Virus record (IMG/VR): IMGVR_UViG_3300047510_002727
Location: 1 to 35,039 of that record
Direction: 5' to 3' (one strand)
DNA length: 35,039 nt
Origin: a virus
Shown here one piece after another: positions 1 to 7,781 of the stretch (position 1 is its first letter; each line of letters begins with the position of its first letter). Both the position numbers and the translations under genes were made by a program. The notes beneath the pieces were generated by a model that worked only from the letters and a program-made list of their open reading frames with translations, was not told the DNA's origin and did no database searches.

Positions 1-2260
1 TGGTCTCATCGCAGATTACGATGTAATCCTGAATACCTCTCTTTGCTTGTACATCACGAAGGAATGGTTCAATTGTATTTACAAAGTTGGTACGAGTAAT
101 TTCATCGTTGAATTCGAAGAGAACGTCCTTAGACGCATTTGCAATAGTATTTTCAAGATAGATGAAGAGGCGGCGAACATTGATTCTGTCGAATGCAGAT
201 GCTCTAGCAAGACCAGTCTTATCGCCAAAAAGAATGATTCCAGCACCTGGTGAGAAGATTACTGGGTTGACCCTATTTGAGTACAGACGATCTCTTTGTG
301 ACTTGGATGGGTTATATGCAAGTTTTACTGCGTTTAGGATTGCACCTCTAGCAGTACCTGCGGGTGAGAACCAGGGGAACTGATTGATATCAGTTCTAGC
401 ACAAGTACCCGCAATATCTCCATTCAGTGGGACATATCTAAATGTATCGGAGAATCTATCATACATGTATTTGTAACCACTATCAAAAATTGCATAAGAT
501 GAAGATGAAATTGGTGAGAAGAAACTAATTACTTCATCTGTAATTTCTGCGTCTGAATTTACAGTTACAGAACCAACGTTAGCATCTGAAATAAATGCTC
601 CTCTATATGGTGAGATAAACGCTACAGCATCTTTTCTAATTTCGGCAACAGAAATCAGTTTATTAGCGAGTGCTTGTGCATTTTCTTTCAGATAATTTGC
701 AGATCCCATAAGTAAGAAATCAATCTGGAAATTATCAGTATTTTCAAAAAGATCATATCCATCTGAAATTTCTGCAAGAGTTGCAGTAAGTGAACCTGTT
801 GTAGTTAATCCAGTTTGACCGTTGTAGTTTAGTCCACTCTGTAGAACCAAAGATTGGGATCCAATACCACCAAAGATGATTCCCTCTGCATTTTGATTCC
901 AAGCATTATCTGTTGATGATTCAAACTCATTTGCATTGAATCCAGTTGAAGTAATTCCTGCGGGTTGATCCCCACCAAATACATATCTGGAATTTGCTGC
1001 GAGGAACTTTCTCCAGTAAGAGGGGCTTCCTACAGAGAATACTGCATCTTTTGCTTTAGAAAGTGAAGTCCACTTCTCCAGAATGGTTCCAGCATTTCCA
1101 GTAATCTTACCTTCAGTGTCTACAATTACAACGTGAATTTCGTCAAATCTAGAATCTCTTGCAGCAGCAAATGAAGTGGTGGAAGGTCTTTCTACAATTG
1201 AGTTCCAGAGGATAGTTGATGATGTGGTAATTCCGAGAGACTGCTCATCGAACCAGTCGTCCGCATCAGTTACGGTAGTTGTTCCGTAAGCAACATTTGA
1301 TTGATTGTGAAGAGAAACTTCAGTATCATCGAAGAGATATACGCCAGATGGTTGATAATCAATATCGGACTCTGTACCACTAGCAGTAACGTAACTTAGT
1401 ACTTTTACACCAACACTTCCAGAATTTACTTCGGTAATAATACCTTTCAGATATCCAGTGAGAATCGATGTACTTCCTACGCCAGGGTCAACTTTACCGT
1501 AGAGACTTTGTGTAACTCCATATCCAACCGCAGGTGCAGCTGCAACCACTGATGTAGTTCCAATATCAAACGTTGATGATACATCTACTAGTTGTAGAGA
1601 TGCACTTGAAATCGTAACGATTCCTACACCAATTGAAGAAACTGTAGTTCCTGGGGAAAGAACGCCAGAAATATCGCAACGAATTTCTTGTCCAACAGTA
1701 ATTGATGCTGTAGAAATTCCAATTGTGCTTGCTCCACCAACCAGAACTCCAGATACATTATTGAGTGCTGCAACAAAACTGGAAACACCAGTTGTGCTCA
1801 TTCTGAGAATTTGGTCCGCTTTAGCATCAATAATTCCAACTGTAATCCCATTTGCCCAAGATCCTGGGTTTTGTGCTACAAATGTTCTTCCAGGAATAAT
1901 ATTCTCATCATAACCTAGTTGGTTATAATTTTCTAAACTTTTAATTTTTACGCTGGCTCCTGCACCAACATAAGCATTTTTCATATCCGCATCATCTGCT
2001 CTTACGACTCTTAAAGATCCGCCGTAAGAAAGATACGAAGATGCAGTTAGCCAATGCTCATAATGCTTATCAGTTGAATATGGTTCTCCAAAATTGTTAA
2101 GAAGATCTTGTTCGGTCTCAACAAGAGTTGGAACATCCACTGGTCCTTTCGCAAAAGGAGCGACGATAGCACCAATCTTATTAGATGCTGGAGTGGTTCT
2201 TCCAAATGTTAAGTCAACTTCTCTTACTACAATTCCAGGAGATGCTAAATTTAGAGGCAT
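1..2260 (-). CDS. 18: Tail sheath protein gp18 (C-terminus cut by window edge)
   Basis: Contractile tail sheath subunit, which polymerises around the tail tube and contracts on infection. Reading the minus strand from the ATG at 2260 gives an unbroken frame of 753 codons to the left edge. It begins MPLNLASPGIVVREVDLT. The part nearest the edge carries the sheath signatures FGDKTGL and DYIVICDET, close to T4 gp18 'VCDET'. The visible part already exceeds the 659 residues of T4 gp18. Extra length seems to lie around residues 130-245, a Gly/Ser/Thr/Val-rich stretch (ISGVLSPGTTVSSIGVGIVT) like the modules in the phage's other virion proteins, probably a surface-exposed domain. GGAG lies seven bases before the ATG, and a GATAAATA octamer 36 bases upstream suggests its own late promoter. 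Product identity is firm; how much sequence is missing is unknown. Confidence 0.95.
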   Translation of the reverse strand, partial: MPLNLASPGIVVREVDLTFGRTTPASNKIGAIVAPFAKGPVDVPTLVETEQDLLNNFGEPYSTDKHYEHWLTASSYLSYGGSLRVVRADDADMKNAYVGAGASVKIKSLENYNQLGYDENIIPGRTFVAQNPGSWANGITVGIIDAKADQILRMSTTGVSSFVAALNNVSGVLVGGASTIGISTASITVGQEIRCDISGVLSPGTTVSSIGVGIVTISSASLQLVDVSSTFDIGTTSVVAAAPAVGYGVTQSLYGKVDPGVGSTSILTGYLKGIITEVNSGSVGVKVLSYVTASGTESDIDYQPSGVYLFDDTEVSLHNQSNVAYGTTTVTDADDWFDEQSLGITTSSTILWNSIVERPSTTSFAAARDSRFDEIHVVIVDTEGKITGNAGTILEKWTSLSKAKDAVFSVGSPSYWRKFLAANSRYVFGGDQPAGITSTGFNANEFESSTDNAWNQNAEGIIFGGIGSQSLVLQSGLNYNGQTGLTTTGSLTATLAEISDGYDLFENTDNFQIDFLLMGSANYLKENAQALANKLISVAEIRKDAVAFISPYRGAFISDANVGSVTVNSDAEITDEVISFFSPISSSSYAIFDSGYKYMYDRFSDTFRYVPLNGDIAGTCARTDINQFPWFSPAGTARGAILNAVKLAYNPSKSQRDRLYSNRVNPVIFSPGAGIILFGDKTGLARASAFDRINVRRLFIYLENTIANASKDVLFEFNDEITRTNFVNTIEPFLRDVQAKRGIQDYIVICDET

Positions 2261-2295
2261 CTTTATTCTCCGTGATATCCAGAATTATCTAGAAA

Positions 2296-2303
2296 TATTT
2301 ATC
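2296..2303 (-). promoter_or_regulatory. Late promoter (GATAAATA) for gp18
   Basis: The minus strand reads GATAAATA, one base from the T4 late-promoter octamer TATAAATA. It lies in the 84-base gap between the small Cys4 gene and gp18, 36 bases before the gp18 ATG. The spacing leaves room for a short leader with the GGAG ribosome site at 2271-2268. The octamer alone is weak evidence in AT-rich DNA. Its position in one of the few real gaps, ahead of the most highly expressed tail gene, supports it. Confidence 0.6.
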
Positions 2304-2344
2304 AAAAAGTCTATTTTGAATGGGGAAACGATGCGTGAACGTCT

Positions 2345-2575
2345 TTACCAGTCAGGATATTCCCACTCAACTTTTCTAGGCAATTTTTTCCTAGATTTTG
2401 ATACCCTCCTCACAGTACATTCTTTACACTCATATGAATATGCTGATGGAAAAGAACTTTTATTTTTACGAGTCAAATAAAAGTCTTCAATTAAATTTTT
2501 TACTCTACCACAAACTCTACACTTTCTTTCAAAAAATAGTAAATGCTCTACCTCCAATTCTTTATCTAAATCCAT
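2345..2575 (-). CDS. Small Cys4 zinc-ribbon-like protein
   Basis: A 76-residue protein starting MDLDKELEVEHLL. It has two CxxC pairs (CRVC and CKEC) about 30 residues apart, separated by a segment with FYLTRKN and PSAYSYE, then a basic tail (VRRVSKSRKKLPRK). The paired cysteines suggest a structural zinc site as in small zinc-ribbon or HNH-associated domains, but no catalytic HNH residues are visible. I chose the ATG at 2575 because its A is shared with the TAA of gp17 (TAATG), the coupling used repeatedly in this cluster. A GTG at 2590 would add five residues inside gp17. Its place between gp17 and gp18 may point to a packaging or nucleic-acid-binding role, but the function is unknown. Confidence 0.8.
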   Translation of the reverse strand: MDLDKELEVEHLLFFERKCRVCGRVKNLIEDFYLTRKNKSSFPSAYSYECKECTVRRVSKSRKKLPRKVEWEYPDW

Positions 2576-4248
2576 TACATATAATCCCACATAAAAGATC
2601 GATCTCCATATTCATCGGCGTACCACCTATCACCATCTTTATCGACAAATGCGGACATTTCTTCGAGACCATCAGAGACGAATCCAAATGGAGCCATATC
2701 TGCTTCTATTTGCTCTTCTTGCTCAACATATATTCTTTTACGAACATCATCATTCGTCATCTCCTTGAAATAAGGTTGTGCAACCAACCAGGAGAAAATA
2801 ACCAAGCACATTGCTAGGTCATCATTACAACCTTCTTCTGCTTCAAATGAACTATGCTTTTGAATAAATGTTGTTAACTCACTAATGATATCGTAATCAT
2901 TGATGAACAATTTATCGTCTTCTATAAGAGTCTTCAAATTGGAACAACCCAACTTCTTTACCGCAGAAGTCATTCTTATTCCTAGATAAGATTTTTTACC
3001 ACTAAATCCAGTTCCAACGATTTGCCCCGCTCTACCTCTTTGGGAGCACATCAAAATATTGTCATATTCCAAATCATAATGAAGAATATTTGCTACTTGA
3101 TCTCCAATATCATTGACCTCTACTAATAACCAAGAATTGTTATAGGCTCTCGCTACCTTTGCTATAATTTCTGGAAATAGCATTGGTTTGATTTCATTAT
3201 TTTTATATTTACCGACAATTTTATAAGGAAATTCGGTAATGTCTGTGATTATGAAAGCAGAGTAATCATTTCCTATTCCTCTAGCAACGTCAACGGTCAT
3301 CATATAATTATGATCCTTGACAGGATGTTCATATATGTCTAAACCTTTATTTCTTTTTATTGGATCATCATAAGCAAGATTTCTTAATTTGGATGCAGCA
3401 ATTAGCGTATTAACCGATCCTAAAAATTCACATTCAAACTCAACTCTAAACTGTTGCTCTGATGTGTTCGCAATTGTCTGCTCTTTCCATTTATCATCCC
3501 TTCCAGGAACCTCCTCCCAATGAACTTCTGTTGGGACATATTCATTTTTATTTCGTTCGGCATCATGCCACATTCTATAAAAATGATTCATTCCACGAGG
3601 AGTGGAAACAATAATTACTTTGGTGGATTGACCAGAAGATATAGTAGGATAAACAGAAGCGAAGAAGTCGTCAGCGATGTGATTAGGAATAAACGCAAAT
3701 TCGTCCAAGAATATAATATTATAAGAGCCACCGCGTACCGCAGAGGCGCTAGTAGAAGCAGCAATAATTTTTGAACCATTTTCTAACTCCAGAGAACCTC
3801 TATTCCATTGAAGAACGCCTTGTTGCATCCACTTTGGTAGATTTTCATAAGCAAGTTGTAAACGCTGTAACAAATCCCTAGCAGTGGATGCTTTGTTAGC
3901 AAGAATCGCAATATTTACATTATCATTGAAAACTGCATAGTGTAGAAGATAAGATACGCAAGTAGTTGACTTACCTGTCTGACGAGGCATCTTACAGATA
4001 TTAAATCTGTTTTGATGAAATCTCGTAATAAGTTTTTCCTGAAAAGGATACATTTCAAAAGGAACCAAACCATGATCCAGGGATACGATTTTGATGTAGT
4101 TTCGTGCAAAATATACAGGATCGTCCTTACATTTCAAAAATTCAATAATTTGTTCTTCATTATATTGAATCTGAGTGTTCGCTCTTTTTAGATTTGGATT
4201 AGAGAGATAGGCATCACCTTGCTTCAATTGAATGTCTTGGATATCCAT
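2575..4248 (-). CDS. 17: Terminase large subunit gp17
   Basis: ATP-driven DNA-packaging motor and headful nuclease, docking on the prohead portal. The 557 residues (T4 gp17: 610) show every expected motif: Walker A PRQTGKST at 88-95, Walker B IIFLDEF at 178-184 with catalytic E183, coupling motif VSTPRG at 214-219, then an RNase-H-fold nuclease with acidic residues at D320 (MTVDVARG), E377 (LLVEVND) and D477 (NDDLAM), matching T4 D401, E458 and D542. All catalytic residues are intact. The start at 4248 has AGTAGG in front and follows the upstream gene by two bases. The stop TAA overlaps the next ATG. Its partner gp16 is not adjacent as in T4 but lies three genes upstream. Confidence 0.97.
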   Translation of the reverse strand: MDIQDIQLKQGDAYLSNPNLKRANTQIQYNEEQIIEFLKCKDDPVYFARNYIKIVSLDHGLVPFEMYPFQEKLITRFHQNRFNICKMPRQTGKSTTCVSYLLHYAVFNDNVNIAILANKASTARDLLQRLQLAYENLPKWMQQGVLQWNRGSLELENGSKIIAASTSASAVRGGSYNIIFLDEFAFIPNHIADDFFASVYPTISSGQSTKVIIVSTPRGMNHFYRMWHDAERNKNEYVPTEVHWEEVPGRDDKWKEQTIANTSEQQFRVEFECEFLGSVNTLIAASKLRNLAYDDPIKRNKGLDIYEHPVKDHNYMMTVDVARGIGNDYSAFIITDITEFPYKIVGKYKNNEIKPMLFPEIIAKVARAYNNSWLLVEVNDIGDQVANILHYDLEYDNILMCSQRGRAGQIVGTGFSGKKSYLGIRMTSAVKKLGCSNLKTLIEDDKLFINDYDIISELTTFIQKHSSFEAEEGCNDDLAMCLVIFSWLVAQPYFKEMTNDDVRKRIYVEQEEQIEADMAPFGFVSDGLEEMSAFVDKDGDRWYADEYGDRSFMWDYM

Positions 4249-4250
4249 AA

Positions 4251-5576
4251 TTACCTACTAATCTCTTCCCAGTCCATAGAAGCAACTACTGTATTATTAT
4301 TAGCACTTGAAGCAACAACAAGAGTAAGTTCAAAAGGTGTTGATATTAGTCCATTTCTTTCTAACTGAAACTTAAATAGTGCTTCTTTGAGGATATCAAT
4401 TTGAGTTGTTCCTTGATTTGAAGCACTAAAAAATCCACTTCCAAGTATTCTTCCACCAGTGTAAGAAGTTCCAGTAATGTTATAATTCACAGCACTATCA
4501 TCACCAGCACTTACCCAATCTCCTCCCACAGTAGTGCCAGATGCTCTAATCTGCCAATTATAAGCACCTGTAGCAATTGGCATTACTGAAAGTGCCGTAA
4601 GAATTACAATTGCATCCAAAAAATTTGGTGATGTTTTGAGACGCAAACTAATGATAGGATAAAATGTTCCCGCAGTTGTAAGAGTTCTTGGTGTGGTGAT
4701 TGGTATTCCTACCGCCTGCTGTATTCCACGAAGTTCATAACCACCTTCTGAAATAACTGTAGAACAAACCTGTTTGAGATTACTTACACTCGTAGTTATT
4801 CCAGTATTGGCAATCTCATATCTTACTGGAAGTGATGCTGTTGTAATATAAGTTGATTCAATTATGTTTGCGTGATGAAATGAATGACAATGAATAAATT
4901 TTCCATCAATTACAAAACCCATTCTTACTGTTCCAAGTCCTAACCATTCAATATCCATCCACAAAATTTGTGCTTTGGAAATATCTAATGTAACACCAGA
5001 TGGATTGAGATGCCCTGCACCAAGCATTGTGTCAATATTCCAGTTATGTTGCGAAATTTTTGTTGTTGTTCCAGTAGATAAACTTCTTTCCGCAAAATAT
5101 AAAGTATCTCCATCAAGTTCTAGATACATTCCATTATCTGCACCAAAGTATCCTATTCTTTGACAAAGATTTGTTTTTGCTGGGTTCATTACAAATGTAT
5201 TCAATACCTGTAATGATTTTCCTGGTTGATAAGAGAATACTTTTGTGGTTTCTCTAATCACAGAACATCCTGCAGTAGTTCCTATTCCAATATTAACTAA
5301 ACCTTGTGTTGTTACAAATCCTACTGTAGAACCAGTACCAACAACTAAACTACTCCAAAGATTATTATCTCTATATCTGTGAGATGAATCAAATAATGTA
5401 AGTGGAATAGAAGTTCTTAAACGACCAAATGCATCGGTTGCTATAGGAGGAAAAATAACTGGAAATGGATTGTCAATTGTAACTACTTCACCATTTTTAT
5501 TGGCGACCATATTTACTTCAAAAAGAGTTCTTTCCTGATTTAGAAAGTCCTGTTCATTTTTATTAAATTGTGCCAT
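4251..5576 (-). CDS. Virion fibre/adhesin-like structural protein
   Basis: A 441-residue, beta-rich, Gly/Thr/Ser-rich protein. Near the N-terminus it has DAFGRLRTSIPLTLFDSSHR (about 48-67), a pattern I recognise from structural proteins of many marine and enteric phages (AFG(K/R)LRVSxPxTLFDS). It also has NIGIGTTAG, shared in style with other virion proteins of this genome, and ends VVASMDWEEISR. No signal peptide, membrane segment or enzyme motif is seen. It lies between the small Cap-targeted protein and gp17, with close spacing on both sides, so it is probably expressed with them. Likely roles are a head or neck decoration or a receptor-binding accessory. Assignment as structural is reasonable; the exact location on the virion is not shown. 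Confidence 0.75.
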   Translation of the reverse strand: MAQFNKNEQDFLNQERTLFEVNMVANKNGEVVTIDNPFPVIFPPIATDAFGRLRTSIPLTLFDSSHRYRDNNLWSSLVVGTGSTVGFVTTQGLVNIGIGTTAGCSVIRETTKVFSYQPGKSLQVLNTFVMNPAKTNLCQRIGYFGADNGMYLELDGDTLYFAERSLSTGTTTKISQHNWNIDTMLGAGHLNPSGVTLDISKAQILWMDIEWLGLGTVRMGFVIDGKFIHCHSFHHANIIESTYITTASLPVRYEIANTGITTSVSNLKQVCSTVISEGGYELRGIQQAVGIPITTPRTLTTAGTFYPIISLRLKTSPNFLDAIVILTALSVMPIATGAYNWQIRASGTTVGGDWVSAGDDSAVNYNITGTSYTGGRILGSGFFSASNQGTTQIDILKEALFKFQLERNGLISTPFELTLVVASSANNNTVVASMDWEEISR

Positions 5577-5579
5577 TAA

Positions 5580-5888
5580 TCATTCACCCCACGATAATCT
5601 TTCTGGTCTATATCTTTGTGAACTCTTTATAGTTATATCACTATTTGTTGATGGATAAATGTTATGAACAATTGCTCCAGGATATTCTCCTTGAAGTTGT
5701 TCGGTAAGTTCATTCTTATTCATCATTTTACCTTCAACTTCCATACGATATAATTTTCCTTGCCAAACTACATCAGCAAGAAAAGATTCTTTTGTTGTCT
5801 CTGGTTGTGATGCGTTCATATAGAGATTTCCATTGAAATCTCCAGCAATATTGATGCTTTCTGATAGAAACTGTTTAAAACTTTTCAT
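5580..5888 (-). CDS. Putative internal head protein with capsid-targeting sequence
   Basis: A small protein of 102 residues from the ATG at 5888. Its first residues, MKSFKQFLSE, closely resemble the T4 capsid-targeting sequence of internal proteins (MKTYQEFIAEA), and LSE fits the (L/I)xE site cut by prohead protease gp21. Cleavage after E10 would leave about 92 residues. The remaining domain contains VVWQGKLYRMEVEGK and an ELTEQLQGEYPGAIVHNIYP segment, suggesting a small beta/alpha fold. A GTG at 5900 would add four residues and overlap the preceding stop. I prefer the ATG because it places the targeting motif exactly at the N-terminus, five bases after that stop. Predicted role: co-packaged into the prohead with the scaffold and possibly ejected with DNA. 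What it does after that is unknown. Confidence 0.75.
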   Translation of the reverse strand: MKSFKQFLSESINIAGDFNGNLYMNASQPETTKESFLADVVWQGKLYRMEVEGKMMNKNELTEQLQGEYPGAIVHNIYPSTNSDITIKSSQRYRPERLSWGE

Positions 5889-5893
5889 TGGTT

Positions 5894-7306
5894 TCACCAC
5901 TTGACTTTATTCGCCCAATAGGCAGCGGACATTTTACCTTTTGCAATATTCTTTGCGTGTCTGGTTTGAAATCTCTTACGACGACTTGCGTATTCTTTTG
6001 ATTCTCCCTCTTTCTTTGGAGAACCTTTCACACCCCTTTGCCCAAAACGGATGAGTTTTTCTTTCCCACCCTCACAAGCTTTTACGACGTGAGACTTACC
6101 CGTAAGAGAATCTCCTACGGGGTCAGACTTTGGGGAGTTACATTTCATTTTAGACTTATCAATTGCTTCTCCAATTAGACCTATCTCTTTCTTCCAATCA
6201 GAGTAAATCTGCTCTGGTCCAATAACATCAATTACAGATATGAAATCATTACCTTGAGCATCTTGAAGTGTAACATCTTCATTTACAGTTTTCCACCCGC
6301 CACCTGCTTTTTTATATTCTTTTGCTGCCCAACCATTAGCATAAGCACTGGGATAAACATCAAATTTTGCTTTTGCTCTTGATTTCATCCGAGACCAGAG
6401 AGATGGATTAGTCGGAACATTCTTTTCCTCAATATACCCCTCACCAACATTATGCTCACCACTATCCAAATAATCTGCTGCAGTATCAATGTAGTCTGCT
6501 GCTTTTGTAATTTTAGATTGAACCCAAGCTTCAACACCACCTTCACCTTTCACCTTTTTACGAATTCTTGCAATGGCTCTATCAATCGTAGAAAGCTCCG
6601 AACGAATCATTGAATGTTCGTGATCAGATTCTTTTGATTCGTTTGCTGGGTGAGGACTATTTGCGTGATAATGAGGCATAGACATTGCTACAGAGGATAA
6701 CTTTGATGGTAGAGAAAACATATCCCAATATTTCACACCATATCTACACTCTTCTCTAGTCTCATCTTTTCTACACTTGGGGCAGTATCTAATCATACCT
6801 GCTTCTTCACCAATTTTATTAGAAACCATAATTGGTTTTCCTCCTTTGCCTTTACGATTTGCTACTGGATCAGATTTTCTTTTTCTTCTAACTGCAGCAG
6901 CCCTTTGAGATTTAGTCATTTTTGCTGCCTTCTCATTGGATAAGCACTTTGGTTTTGATTCTCCTGGCTCGCGGGCACAAGGTCCGATTGCTTCACCTTC
7001 AGTATTATACCTTTTCCAATTTCCTTCTGGATGTTTTTTGGAAAACCAGTTTCTCAAATCTTCTTTTACATCAGTAAATTTTTGATGTTCTTTTTTCGCT
7101 TTAGATTCCATCTTTTTCAAACGAGTATAATAATCTGGAATCTCATCAAGATGCTGAAGAGCAATATCTCTTGCTAATTCATGATCTTTTGTGTGCTCAT
7201 GTTCAATACGCTCCCCCATTTCAAGTTGCTTCTGTATAAAAGAAACATCCATTCGATGTTTCCTTGCAATTTGTTCAACTGTCTTATGGATTTTGAGTTT
7301 ATGCAC
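5894..7306 (-). CDS. Modular basic protein with DUF5661-, Cys- and DUF5872-like segments
   Basis: A 470-residue protein starting with GTG, ten bases after the gp16 stop. Segments in order: an N-terminal helical domain with EHEHTKDHELARDIALQHL (about 35-53), like DUF5661; a basic Cys-containing stretch with CAREPGESKPKC and AVRRKRKSDP (about 110-150); a zinc-finger-like segment YCPKCRKDETREECRYGVKYWDMFS (positions 174-198, Cys at 175, 178, 187); a helical module around AWVQSKITKAADYIDTAADY (260-279); a DUF5872-like segment RAKAKFDVYPSAYANGW (310-326); and a basic C-terminus with RHAKNIAKGKMSAAYWANK (449-467). Similar modules occur singly or in other combinations in marine phage proteins, from memory. 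The basic charge and setting next to the terminase genes suggest nucleic-acid or head association. No catalytic motif is recognised. The family names are from memory and need a profile search. Confidence 0.72.
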   Translation of the reverse strand: MHKLKIHKTVEQIARKHRMDVSFIQKQLEMGERIEHEHTKDHELARDIALQHLDEIPDYYTRLKKMESKAKKEHQKFTDVKEDLRNWFSKKHPEGNWKRYNTEGEAIGPCAREPGESKPKCLSNEKAAKMTKSQRAAAVRRKRKSDPVANRKGKGGKPIMVSNKIGEEAGMIRYCPKCRKDETREECRYGVKYWDMFSLPSKLSSVAMSMPHYHANSPHPANESKESDHEHSMIRSELSTIDRAIARIRKKVKGEGGVEAWVQSKITKAADYIDTAADYLDSGEHNVGEGYIEEKNVPTNPSLWSRMKSRAKAKFDVYPSAYANGWAAKEYKKAGGGWKTVNEDVTLQDAQGNDFISVIDVIGPEQIYSDWKKEIGLIGEAIDKSKMKCNSPKSDPVGDSLTGKSHVVKACEGGKEKLIRFGQRGVKGSPKKEGESKEYASRRKRFQTRHAKNIAKGKMSAAYWANKVKW

Positions 7307-7316
7307 AACGAAAAAG

Positions 7317-7769
7317 TTACTCTTTATTATTTAGAAAACCTTGTTTAAGTAATTTAGAAAGTTCGGAAGTAGATCCGACAAATAAAGCATTATTAGTCAC
7401 ATTATTTGTTGTTTTTGAAGACTCCTCCTCAACATCCTTCAATTTCTTCTGGAGATCCATCAATTTATCAGTCACATCACCAACACTTTTTATAAGTTGT
7501 CCAGCAACTTCATATGCTCTAGGACTTTCTCCTTCCCCAGCAAGTTCCAGTATTCCATTTATAGCTTCCTGACCCTTTTCAATCAAAGAATATAAATTTG
7601 CTCTAGTGTACTCATAGTCTTTCTTAACATCTTCCGTGCTAGTGTTTTTTGGAATTATTTCTTCAATTTTTCCTACTTCAACTTCAACTAGAGATTCTTC
7701 AGATTTAACTATATTTGTGTCGATTTCTAAATTGAGTGCTTTATCAATGGGATCGAAATTTTTAGGCAT
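7317..7769 (-). CDS. 16: Terminase small subunit gp16
   Basis: Recognition and regulatory subunit of the packaging motor, which in T4 forms a ring that stimulates gp17 ATPase. The protein has 150 residues (T4: 164). The central region DYEYTRANLYSLIEKGQEAI followed by a helical stretch with PRAYEVAGQLIKSVGDVTDKLMDLQKKL matches the coiled-coil oligomerisation core of gp16 in T4-like marine phages. The tail is Asn/Ser/Thr-rich and ends in a helix (SKLLKQGFLNN). The gene follows gp15 by 12 bases, as in the T4 order 15-16. It is not followed directly by gp17. Three other genes intervene. Confidence 0.93.
   Translation of the reverse strand: MPKNFDPIDKALNLEIDTNIVKSEESLVEVEVGKIEEIIPKNTSTEDVKKDYEYTRANLYSLIEKGQEAINGILELAGEGESPRAYEVAGQLIKSVGDVTDKLMDLQKKLKDVEEESSKTTNNVTNNALFVGSTSELSKLLKQGFLNNKE
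7328..7334 (-). promoter_or_regulatory. Possible late promoter heptamer CTAAATA before the inter-terminase cassette
   Basis: The minus strand reads CTAAATA inside the last codons of gp16, 21 bases before the GTG of the 470-residue gene. CTAAATA-like boxes have been described for late genes of cyanophages related to T4. The match is short and inside coding sequence, so it could be chance. It is listed because it is well placed to drive the three-gene cassette separately from gp13-gp16. Confidence 0.28.
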
Positions 7770-7781
7770 AAGTTATACATC

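Noticed and set aside
47-383. Forward-strand open frames at the left end and many elsewhere (for example 2094-2480, 2398-2817, 12474-12842, 16396-16710)
   Set aside because: They run opposite firmly identified structural genes, have biased low-complexity composition (His/Leu/Gln or Pro/Thr/Val runs), and show no recognisable domain or ribosome site.
2261-2344. Possible terminator between the Cys4 gene and gp18
   Set aside because: No stem-loop with a following T-run could be built on the minus strand; only the promoter and the ribosome site are convincing here.
3915-4109. A second minus-strand frame inside gp17 (64 codons)
   Set aside because: It overlaps the ATPase domain of gp17 in another frame and has no features of its own.
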